From: Spinacia oleracea
Taxonomy: Eukaryota; Streptophyta; Magnoliopsida; Caryophyllales; Amaranthaceae
Direction: 5' to 3'
Length of the DNA: 64,000 nucleotides
Assembly: GCF_020520425.1 (NCBI RefSeq)
Contig: NC_079489.1
Span: 81,598,810-81,662,809 of the forward strand
Each line of letters begins with the position of its first letter. Within the stretch, counting starts at the first letter, position 1. The position numbers and the translations under genes were made by a program. Below the pieces are notes generated by a model. That model made no database searches. It worked only from the letters and a program-made list of their open reading frames with translations, and was not told where the DNA came from. Shown piece after piece: positions 19,281 through 28,853 of the stretch.

Positions 19281-21640
19281 TTTATACTCATTTCAATCTA
19301 TTTATTCACATTTAAGGCTTATTGGGTCGTTATAGGTCATATTAAGGCTAAAATGAAGCATTTTCCCTCCCAACTTTGAACTAAAGAACCTAAGGACTCA
19401 TTTTATACTTATTACATGTTTAATATGAATAGTTTTAACTTTCTAACACTCATTCCAATCTACTTATGCAAATTTAAGGCTTGTTTGGTCGTTATAGGTC
19501 ATATTAGGCTAAAATGAGGCTTTTTTGCTCCCAAATATGAAATAAAGAACCTTAGGACTCATTTTAAACATATTAAATGTTTTATATGATTAGTTTTAAC
19601 TTTACAAGACTTAATCCAATCTATTTATGCACATTCATGACTTCTTTGGCCGTTATAGGTCATATTTAGGCTAAAATGACATTTTCGCTCCCAACTTTGA
19701 TCTAACGAACTTAAAAACTAATTTCAAACTTATTACATGATTCATATGATTATTTTTAACTTTCTAGGACTCATTCCAATCCATTTATGCACATTTAAGG
19801 CTCATTGTGTCGTTATAGGTCATATTTAGGCTAAAATGACATTTTCGCTCCCAACTTTGAACTTAAGAACCTAATGACTCATTTTAAACTTATTATATGA
19901 TAAATATGCTTAGTTTTAAGTTTCTAAGACTTATTATAATCTATTTATGCACATTTAATGCTTGTTTTATCGTTATAGGTCATATTTAGGATAAAATAAG
20001 GCATTTTCGATCCCAACTTTAAAATAAAGAACCTAAGGACTTATTTTAAACATATTACATGATTAATATGCTTAGTTTTAAGTTTCTAAGACTTAATCTA
20101 ACTACTTATACACATTTAAGGCTTGTTTGGTCGTTATAGGACATATTTAGGCTAAAATGACATTTTCGCTCCCAACTATGAACCAAAGAACCTAAGGACT
20201 CATTTTAAACTTACTAAATGTTTTATATGCTTATTTTTAACTTTCTAGGACTCATTCCAATCCATTTATGCACATTTAAGGCTCATTGTGTCGTTATAGG
20301 TCATATTTAGGCTAAAATGACATTTTCGCTCCCAACTATGAACCAAAGAACCTAAGGACTCATTTTAAACTTACTAAATGTTTTATATGCTTATTTTTAA
20401 CTTTCTAGGACTCATTCCAATCCATTTATGCACATTTAAGGCTCATTGTGTCGTTATAGGTCATATTTAGGCTAAAATGACATTTTCGCTCCCAACTTTG
20501 AACTTAAGAACCTAATGACTCATTTTAAACTTATTATATGATAAATATGCTTAGTTTTAAGTTTCTAAGACTTATTCTAATCTACTTATACCCATTTAAT
20601 GCTTGTTTGATAGTTATAGGTCATATTTAGGCTAAAATGAGGCATTTTCGCTCCTAACTTTAAAATAAAGAACCTAAGCACTCATTTTAAACTTAATACA
20701 TGTTTAATATGCATAATTTTAACTTTATAAGACTCGTTCCAATCTATTTATGCACCTTTAAGGCTCATTAGGTCGTTGTAGGTCATATTTAGGCTAAAAT
20801 GACATTTTCGCTCCCAACTATGAACTAAAGAACCTAAGGACTCATTTTAAACCTACTAAATGTTTTATATTCTAGTTTTAACTTTCTAGGACTTATTCCA
20901 ATCCATTTATGCACATTTAAGGCTCATTGTGTCGTTATAGGTCATATTTAGGCTAAAATGACATTTTCGCTCCCAACTTTGAACTTAAGAACCTAATGAC
21001 TCATTTTAAACTTATTATATGATAAATATGCTTAGTTTAAGTTTCTAAGACTTATTCTAATCTGTTTATGCACATTTAATGCTTGTTTGATAGTTATAGG
21101 TCATATTTAGGCTAAAATGAGGCATTTTCGCTCCTAACTTTAAAATAAAGAACCTAAGCACGCATTTTAAACTTAATACATGTTTAATATGCATAATTTT
21201 AACTTTATACGACAAGTTCCAATCCATTTATGCATATTTAAGGCTCATTGTGTCGTTTTAGGTCATATTTAGGCTAAAATGACATTTTCGCTCCCAACTT
21301 TGAACTTAAGAACCTAAGGACTCATTTTTAAATTATTATATGAAGCTTAGTTTTGAGTTTCTAGGACTTATTCTAATCTACTTATACCCATTTAATGCTT
21401 GTTTGATCGTTATAGGTCATATCTAGGCTAAAATAAGGCATTTTCGCTCCCAACTTTAAAATAAAGAACCTAAGGACTCATTTAAAACTTATTACATGTT
21501 TAATATGCATAATTTTAACGATCTAAGACTCGTTCCAATCTATTTATGCACCTATAGGCTCATTGGGTCGTTATAGGTCATATTTAGGCTAAAATGACAT
21601 TTTCGCTCCTAACTTTGAACTAAAGAACCTAAGGACTCAT
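19281..21640 (+). repeat. tandem array, about 15 copies of a 160-bp unit, inside the CACTA
   Basis: The phrase TCGTTATAGGTCATATT recurs at 19327, 19489, 19650, 19810, 19970, 20131, 20291, 20451, 20611, 20773, 20932, 21091, 21253, 21407 and 21568, so the unit is 154-162 bp. Each unit also contains GGCTAAAATGA, TTTTCGCTCCCAACTTTGAA and AAGAACCTAAGGACTCATTT. Copies 8-10 and 11-13 match better at three units apart (20451/20932, 20611/21091, 20773/21253), a 480-bp higher-order period. The array starts directly at the broken VDAC exon. Confidence 0.95.
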
Positions 21641-22099
21641 TTTAGACTATTAGGACATTGTCATTAGTTTCTTGAATGTTAAAATGTGATATTTAATTTG
21701 TATTTAATCTAATGTTTAATTTAAATTTCTGTTTTTGTAAAGGTCTACACTCCGAGGATTGCGCCTTATGCGAGGAATTTGATGTGGTTCGTGAGCAATG
21801 GGCTAAGTTTTTTACCAACAAGTATTTATTATTGGCTTTAGCGCGCTTGATCGAGTTGGTTTAGTTGTTATAGAATAAATTTTATATTAAAATGTATGTT
21901 TATGTTGAAATTGGAACATATATTTAAATGTAATATGTGCACTTTGGTTTTGGGATATATAGTATACAAAACTCCAGTTGTTGTTTTTATATTTGTTATA
22001 CAGGTTGCGTTATTCTATTATTGTTTTGACAGGTTTCTATATTTGGTGCAAGGCACTCTACGTATCCCTAAACAAAATTAGAATTTTCCCCCCAAAAGT
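21641..22099 (+). other. CACTA region between array and right subterminal repeats
   Basis: AT-rich, with one more complex patch at 21741-21840. It can be read as a short open stretch (CEEFDVVREQWAKFF) after an acceptor-like TTTTTGTAAAG. It may be a last exon of the original CACTA gene. I do not recognise a named family in it. Confidence 0.4.
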
Positions 22100-22494
22100 G
22101 CTTTTTTGCAGCGTACATATATGTTGTACGCTGCAACAAGGGAAAAAAATTTCGCAAAAATTCAGACTTGTTGCAGCGTACAAATAAATGTACGCTGCAA
22201 AAAATTGAGTAATTCAGACTTGTTGCAGCGTACAAATAAATGTACGCTGCAAAAAGTTGAGTCTTTTGCAGCGTACATATATATGTACGCTGCAACAAGT
22301 CCAAAATTTTGCCAAATTTTTGGCACTTGTTGCAGCGTACATCTAAAAGCCCGCTGCAACAAATCACTTTTTGCAGCGAACATTGTACGCTGCAACAAGT
22401 TCAGACTTGTTGCAGGCCCCCCAGTTGCAGCATACGATGTACGCTGCAACAGGGGTCTAAAAGCCCGCTGCAATAAGGGTTTTTTCTACTAGTG
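22100..22494. repeat. CACTA right subterminal palindromes and TIR
   Basis: About seven palindromic units pair TTGCAGCGTACAT with ATGTACGCTGCAA. One, at 22266-22295, is a perfect 30-bp palindrome. The unit spacing is about 45-60 bp. The region ends in the TIR at 22477-22494. The density of inverted copies is much higher than at the left end. Confidence 0.9.
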
Positions 22495-22497
22495 TCC

Positions 22498-24338
22498 ATA
22501 CCAGTAAAAGAAGTAGTGATAGACCAAGGTCCAAGGCTCACTGCAGAGCATCTAGCTAGCCTCTCTTCTACTATCCAGGAGAAGGATATTAGGAGAGTTC
22601 TTAATGCAATCCCAAACAATAAGGCACCTGGGTTGGATGGTTTTAACAGTAAGTTCTTCAAGGCTTCCTGGCCCATCATAAAAGATGACTTGTGCTTAGC
22701 CATTTCTGATTTCTTCACTACAGGAAAGATTCTCAAGGAAGTGAATGTCACTTCTATTTCTCTTGTTCCTAAAGTTACAGTCCCAAACTCTGTTGGTGAC
22801 TTTAGACCAATTGCTTGTTGCTCAGTAATTTATAAATGCATCTCAAAGTTGATGTGTGACAAGCTTAAACAGGTGTTACCAGATATTATCTCACCCACTC
22901 AGGGTGCCTTTGTTGCAGGAAGATCAATCTTGCATAATGTGATGATTTGCCAAGATATTATTAAGTCATATACTAGAGGCAATGCTAAACCTAGTTGCAT
23001 GATGAAATTAGACCTCAAGAAGGCTTATGACACTGTAGAGTGGAGTTTTATAGAGGAAGTTATGAAGGAGTTTGGCCTTCCCCATCACTTTATCCAGTTG
23101 GTTATGACTTTCCTAACCACTACTCAATATTATCTCCTTATAAATGGGGTTCCTTCTCCCCTAATTCAACCTAAAAGAGGTTTAAGACAGGGGGACCCCC
23201 TTTCCCCCCTATTATCCACTCTTTGTATGGAGTACTTTTCAAGAATTCCCCCCTATTATTCACTCTTTGTATGGAGTACTTTTCAAGAATTATGAAGCTG
23301 GTTGCATCTCATCCCACTTTCAAACATCACTCAAGATGTAAGACAGTCAATCTCAATCACTTGTGCTTTGTAGATGACCTCTTACTCTTCTGTCATGGAG
23401 ATGTTACTTCTTTCCAGCTTATGTTGGAGGGTCTTCAGCTGTTCTCTTCTTCTACTGGTTTACAGGTGAATCCTAGTAAATCTTCTATCTACTGCTGTGA
23501 GTTGTCTACTCATACAAAAAACATCATCACTGGTCTTTCTGGCTACAATATTGATAATTTCCCATTCAGATACCTTGGGGTTCCCATTAGCCCTAAGAAA
23601 ATCAAGCTGGGTGACTGCAATCTGTTGGTGGAGAAGATGGTGGCTAGAATTAAAGTCTGGAGCTCAAGACACCTGTCTTTTGCCGGGAGAATACAGTTGG
23701 TAAACTCAGTCCTTATGAGCATCAGTGTGTATTAGTGTCAGTTGTTTCTCCTCCCTAACTCCATCATTAAAAAAATCAATTCCATCTGTAGATCATACTT
23801 GTGGTTTGGAGCATATGATGATGGTAGACCTGGTAGTGTCAACTGGGACAAGCTTTGTGATCCTAAGGAACAAGGTGGTCTTGGGTTCAGCAACTTAGCT
23901 CTATGGAACCAAGCAGCTGTGGGAAAGTTGGCATGGGCAGTTGAGAAAAAGCAAGATAATTTATGGGAGAAATGGATTCATGCTTTGTATATAAAGAACA
24001 AGAACTGGCAGCTATTTTCACTATCATTAGCTGCTAGTTGGCTTGTGAAGCACATTTGCAAGGTCAAAGGGATGTGTACTGACAAGCTTAATGGTCCTAG
24101 CTGGCTCACTGACTCTAAATACTCTATCAAGGGTATGTACATCAAGCTCTGCACTCCTTCAGAAAGAACTCAATGGGCCAGGTATATTTGGAACAGACTG
24201 TTTGTTCCTAAACATAGGTTCTCCCTGTGGTTAGCCTTGTTGGATAGGCACAAAACCAAGTATAGACTTCATCAATATGGCATAAGCACTGATAATCTTT
24301 GTGCCATTTGTGGTTCTGCCCCAGTGACCAGTGCTCAT
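22498..24338 (+). pseudogene. LINE ORF2, reverse transcriptase and first half of zinc-binding domain
   Basis: This continues the frame broken at 16491. Removing the CACTA and one TSD copy restores the reading without a shift. RT motifs: NNKAPGLDGF, FRPIACCSVIYK, GAFVAGRSI, KLDLKKAYDTVEW, RGLRQGDPLSP, the FVDD catalytic box (near 23370) and FRYLGVPIS. Damage: a 44-bp tandem duplication at 23204-23291 breaks the frame, and TAG at 23734-23736 replaces Trp. The RVT zinc-binding region (RLFVPKHRFSLWLALLDR, then CAICGSA) is cut by the solo LTR at 24339. Confidence 0.9.
23204..23291 (+). repeat. 44-bp tandem duplication inside the LINE RT
   Basis: Copies at 23204-23247 and 23248-23291 differ by one base. 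The duplicated piece codes for the residues after the RGLRQGDPLSP box. Because 44 is not a multiple of three, it frameshifts the RT. This is most likely a replication slip after insertion. Confidence 0.92.
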
Positions 24339-25696
24339 TGTTAGGTTATGAAACATATGGCAAAACATAAATCATGCGGAAAACCTTAATGGCAGGAAAC
24401 ATATTATTTACATATAATCATTTAGCATAGTTTAGATGTATACACTTTGTAGCGTGCCCTCCCTAGCTGCGCCCGAACCGAACAAGAACAAGTCTTTAGG
24501 ACTCCAAGTGTCGTCCCTCCGTAGATAGTCCACAGCACGTCCGAATCCGCCTTAAGCTTGACCAACTAGAATCGCCCTTAAGGTTCTAGGAATTTTCGGC
24601 TAATAGGCTACAAGTGTTTGGCTGATTTTTGTTCCAAAATCTTACCTTTGAATACTTCAATTGTCTGTGTAAATCTGTGACCCTAGGCACCTATTTATAG
24701 ATTTTATGGAAAGGAATTATAATCCTATTAGAATACAAATCTTTAATTATAATCCTACTAGGACTCTAATTAAATAAACTTTATCTATTAGGATTAGATT
24801 TAATCACATGAAGAATCCCGGTAGCCTTAGGATTGCGAGTAATACACACGAGTGGCACAATGCACCGCACGCAGGCCTTACGGCCCACACACAGTGCACG
24901 GCCCAGCTCGTCGCTGCCTTTGATCCGCTGGGCCTGGCCTTTGCGCTGGGCTTGGTCGAGGCTTGGCGTGTGTTTGCGCTTTGGCTTGCTGGGCGATGGC
25001 CCGGCTTCGTGCTGGGCCTTCGTCTGGCAGGCCTCGTCCGATGCTAATTCGTACGATACGCTTCCGATTAAATTCTCGATTCCGGAATTCATTTCCGATA
25101 CGAACAATATTTAATATTTCCGATTCCGGAATTAATTTCCGTTTCGAACAAATATTTAATATTTCCGTTTCCGGAATTATTTTCCGATTTCGATAATATT
25201 TCCGATTCTGACAATATTTCCGTTTCCGGCAATATTTCCGATTCCAGCAATATTTCCATTTCCAATAATAATTTCCGATACGTACCATGTTTTCGTTTCC
25301 GGCAACATCTACGACTTGGATATTATTTATATTTCCGATACGATCCATATTTCCGTTTCCGGCAATATCATCGTTTCCGGAGTATTCACTTGCTTGCTTT
25401 TCACGATCTCAGCTCCCACTGAAACCAAGATCCGTCGATTCCGAATATCCATAGATGGAGTATTTAATGCCATTAAATACTTGATCCGTTTACGTACTAT
25501 TTGTGTGACCCTACGGGTTCAGTCAAGAGTAAGCTGTGGATTAATATCATTAATTCCACTTGAAATGAAGCGGCCTCTAGCTAGGCATTCAGCTCACTTG
25601 ATCTCACTGAATTATTAACTTGTTAATTAATATTGAACCGCATTTATTAGACTTAATATTATATGCATACTTGGACCAAGGGCATTATTTCCTTCA
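24339..25696 (-). repeat. solo copia LTR inserted in the LINE (TSD ctcat)
   Basis: 1358 bp, same family as copia A, B and D. On the plus strand it begins TGTTAGGTTATG and ends TTCCTTCA. Flanks are the exact 5-bp duplication ctcat (24334-24338 and 25697-25701). There is no primer site or interior next to it, so a full element has collapsed to one LTR by recombination between its two LTRs. TATA box on the minus strand at 24699-24692. Confidence 0.95.
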
Positions 25697-25701
25697 CTCA
25701 T

Positions 25702-26031
25702 CTCTTTTTTGATTGCTCCTACAGTCTTGATTGTTTGGCTGCAATTACAAATTGGCTAGGTCTGTCTTGCACCAGGAAGAGTACTCTTCAGATTCTGAAC
25801 TGGACTAGAAGGTACTGCAACAGTGCTTTTAAAAGAAAGATTGGTTTTGCTGCTGTTGCAGGCTTGGTTTATGCAATTTGGAGAGCTAGGAATACTTCAG
25901 TTTGGGAAGGGGCAATGACAACTGTTGCTACTGTCATCCAATCTTTGAAGTATAGTGTAAAATATAGAGCTATTCAGTTGTGTCAAGATAGAATTAATGA
26001 GTTACATAAGAGCTGGCTGTTTGCTTTATAG
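25702..26031 (+). pseudogene. LINE ORF2 C-terminal end
   Basis: This resumes the zinc-binding domain at HLFFDC, supplying the His and last Cys of the finger whose first two Cys lie before 24338. About 100 further codons follow (RKIGFAAVAGLVYAIWRARN) to a stop at 26029-26031. Together with the exact ctcat duplication it shows that the LTR landed in the zinc-finger codons. Confidence 0.88.
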
Positions 26032-26178
26032 TTAGCTCTAGGGCTGTCTAGTCTCAGTGTGTTGAGACTTGTTGTGTGTGGCAGTGTTTCCTTGGCTCTC
26101 TGCCTGGTTACACTGTCTAGGTTGTAACCAGTTTCAGGTTATAATATTTTTCTCTCTTGCTTGTCAAAAAAAAAAAAC
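26032..26178 (+). other. LINE 3' UTR and A-tract
   Basis: G/T-rich 3' UTR ending TTGCTTGTC followed by 12 A residues (26166-26177), the expected end of a target-primed LINE insertion. Confidence 0.85.
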
Positions 26179-26607
26179 ATAAAACCCGAAGTAAAAAGCT
26201 AAAAAAATTCAAAATTATGTTATGTATACATGATGGTCTCAAAATATTTGAAACCGCAAAATTGACTATATGGATACTTTTATTTTGTTGATACCCTCTC
26301 GTAAATAACGAAATTCTTCTTCCCATTTCACTTGAAAATTTGCAACGACCCAGTTAATTGGGAGATTATATTTGAAACTGAATAACTAGTTTAAATTGTT
26401 TTCTTATTGTTTCATGTCCAAATACTCTTAATTATTCTTATTTTCAATTTAGTTTCTAAATTTATTATGCATGTAGACTTTAGCAGATTTGTTTTGTTTT
26501 TTGCTTTTTTGTAATTGTCTAGATTTCCTTAAATAACCGTGCATGAGAGATGAGGAGTGGGGTTTTGAAGTTCTCAAATTTCTCATCACTCTACTTTAGT
26601 AATATAG

Positions 26608-27165
26608 ATGACTAAAATTTTCATCACTATATGAATAAGTAAAATAATTATTTTATCGTCAAATTTATTTCAATAATAATTTTACAAAATATTACAAAAT
26701 TTGTCAAATACAACCGCGAAAAGTTTTTACTTCAAGGTTTACAACTCAAACTTCTATTTTAAATAAATTTTTAAAGCATTTAGTTGCATTACTAATGAAT
26801 AGAAAACTAATAATGACATTACTTTCAGTCTCTGTTTGCAGGAATCCGACTCGGGTTGTAGTTATAAATGTTGAGTGATGTTTAATGACTAGGATTTTCA
26901 TCACTACGTGAATAAGTAAAATAATTATTTATCGTCAAATTTATTTCAATAAGAATTTTAAAAATACTAGGAAAATTTTCCAAATACAACCGCCAAAAGT
27001 TGTCACTTTGCGGTTTATAATTCAAACTTCTATTTTAAAGATATTCTTTAAGAATTTAATTGCATATTAACGAATTGAAAATTATTAATGACATTACTTT
27101 CATTATCCGTTTGTAGGAATCAGACTCAGGGTTGTAGTTTCAAAAGCCGAGTGATATTTCAGGTT
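26608..27165. repeat. two-copy tandem duplication, period about 278 bp
   Basis: Unit 1 starts TGACTAAAATTTTCATCAC at 26608; unit 2 starts TGACTAGGATTTTCATCAC at 26886. Shared blocks include AATAAGTAAAATAATTATTT, AACTTCTATTTTAAA and a conserved end near GGAATCNGACTC. Divergence is moderate, so the duplication is not recent. Confidence 0.85.
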
Positions 27166-27211
27166 TTAATTTGCCAAACATAGAAGTTTGAGGTTCCAAA
27201 AAATATAATGC

Positions 27212-27454
27212 TACACTACATTCTTCCTCTATTTCTTAAAAGATGCGTCATATTGACTTTTCACACAATTCACTTACTAACTTTGACCAAATTTATTACA
27301 TATATGGTACTAATACGTAAAGAAATTTTTGTAACTTTTATTGTTATTGGTTTAATCTCGATATATATATTTTAAAATGTCTATTTTTTATAATTTTTTA
27401 ATTAATATTATAATTAAAGATAATGATGGTTTATTATGTAAGTAGTGTAGAAAG
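27212..27454. other. possible truncated Stowaway-like MITE
   Basis: TTCTTCCTCTATTTCTTAAA at 27222 resembles a degenerate CTCCCTCCGTTTC terminus, followed by the ATGCGTCATATTGACTTTT-type interior common in such MITEs. No right terminus is found before copia B begins. Weak call. Confidence 0.3.
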
Positions 27455-28838
27455 TGAAGGAAATAATGCCCTTGGTCCAAGTATGCATTTAATGATAAGT
27501 CTAATAAATGCGGTTCAATATTAATTATGCAAGTTAATAATTCAGTGAGATCAAGTGAACTGTATGCCTAGCTAGAGGTCGCTTCAGTTCAAGTGGATTA
27601 ATGATATTAATCCACAGCTTACTCTTGACTGAACCCGTAGGTTCACACAAATAGTACGTAAACGGATCAAGTATTTAATGGCATTGAATACTCTATCTAA
27701 TCAATATTCGGAATCGACGGATCTTGGTTTCAGTGGGAGCTGAGATCGTCAAAGGCAAGTAAATGAATACTCCAGAAACGATGATATTGCCGGAAACGGA
27801 AATATGGATCGTATCGGAAATATAAATATTATCCAAGTCGTAGATGTTGCCGGAAACGGAAACATGGTACGTATCGGAAAATATTATCGGAAATGGAAAT
27901 ATTGCCGGAAACGGAAATATTGTCAGAATCGGAAATATTATCGGAATCGGAAAATAATACCGGAAACGGAAATATTAAATATTTGTTCGAGACGAAAATT
28001 AATTCCGGAATCGGAAATGTTAAATATTGTTCGTATTGGAAATGAATTCTGGAATCGTGAAATTAATTGGAAGCGCGTCGTACGAATTAGCATCGGACGA
28101 GCTGCTAGACGAAGGCCCAACACGAAGCCAGGCCCACGTCCAGCAAGAGAAACGCGCACCACAACGCACCAGCCCAAGGCTGCGCCAGGCCCACCGCAAG
28201 GCAGGCCAACGCGCGCCCAAGGCTGCGGCAGCGTGTGGGCTTCGTGGCAGTGGGTTGCGAGTACTCGTGGGCTGCGCGCGCGCGCATGGCGCCCCTCGTG
28301 GGCTGCTGTTCGTGCGTGTGTGTTTGTGTTCACTTACGAAACCTAAAGCGTATCGGATTCATTTGTTGATTGAATTTCCTAATCCTAAAAGATAGATTAA
28401 TTAATTTAGAGTTGTGCTAGGATTCTAATTTAATTAATTCGTATCTTAGTAGGATTCGATTACTTATTCCATGGCCTATAAATATGAGTTAAGGGCTCAT
28501 AATTTACAACGAGTTTGAAGTATTCAAAGGTAAGAATTTGAGCAAAAATTCAGCCATATACTTTGCCCATAATAGCCGAATATTTTAGTACCTTAAGGGC
28601 GATTCTAGTTGGTCAATCTTAAGGCGGATCCGGACGTGCTATGGACTTTCTACGGAGGGAAGACACTTGGAGTCCTAAAGACTTGTTCTTGTTCGGTTCG
28701 GGCGCAGCAAGGGAGTGCACGCTACAAAGAGTATGCATCCTAATTATGCTAATTGTTATGTGGCAATTAATTTGGAATCCTGGCGTTTATGGTTTTTCCG
28801 CATGATTTATATTCGTTTATATGTATCATAACCTAACA
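27455..28838 (+). repeat. copia B 5' LTR (1384 bp)
   Basis: Begins TGAAGGAAATAATGCCC and ends CATAACCTAACA. TATA box at 28477-28484. CGGAAAT minisatellite at about 27775-28080 and a GC-rich block at 28080-28320. Confidence 0.93.
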
Positions 28839-28839
28839 G

Positions 28840-28853
28840 TGGTATCAAGAGCC
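28840..28853 (+). promoter_or_regulatory. copia B primer binding site
   Basis: TGGTATCAAGAGCC directly after the 5' LTR is the initiator tRNA-Met site with one extra A, a different insertion from the one in copy A. Confidence 0.85.

Larger units (their letters stand above)
16492..22494. mobile_element. CACTA (En/Spm) transposon carrying captured MET1 and VDAC gene pieces
   Basis: Starts CACTAGTAGAAAAAACCC and ends with its exact reverse complement, flanked by the 3-bp duplication tcc (16489-16491 and 22495-22497), as CACTA elements make. Subterminal regions are full of GCAGCGTACAT and its reverse complement. No TNPA or TNP2-like transposase is present, so it is non-autonomous. The interior holds a leader-like region, MET1/ZKT exons, VDAC exons and a 160-bp tandem array. 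It lies inside LINE ORF2 between the endonuclease and RT. The captured genes read in the same direction as the LINE. Confidence 0.95.
13818..26178 (+). mobile_element. L1-type LINE, about 5 kb, split by a CACTA element and a solo LTR
   Basis: Contains ORF1 (13909-15170), ORF2 in three pieces (15259-16491, 22498-24338, 25702-26031), and a 3' UTR ending in a 12-base A-tract at 26166-26177. Removing the two insertions with one TSD copy each leaves about 4990 bp. A plausible but imperfect TSD is ATAAAACC before 13818 and again at 26179-26187. The 5' boundary is therefore approximate. There is no RNase H domain at the C-terminus, unlike the remnant at 39700-40768. Confidence 0.9.
26179..27454. other. 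intergenic AT-rich DNA between LINE and copia B
   Basis: No coding sequence. Contains a 278-bp tandem duplication (26608-27165) and a possible degenerate MITE start near 27212. Confidence 0.5.

Noticed and set aside
19281-21640. Centromeric satellite
   Set aside because: The length is near the centromeric range, but the array is short and confined within one CACTA element.
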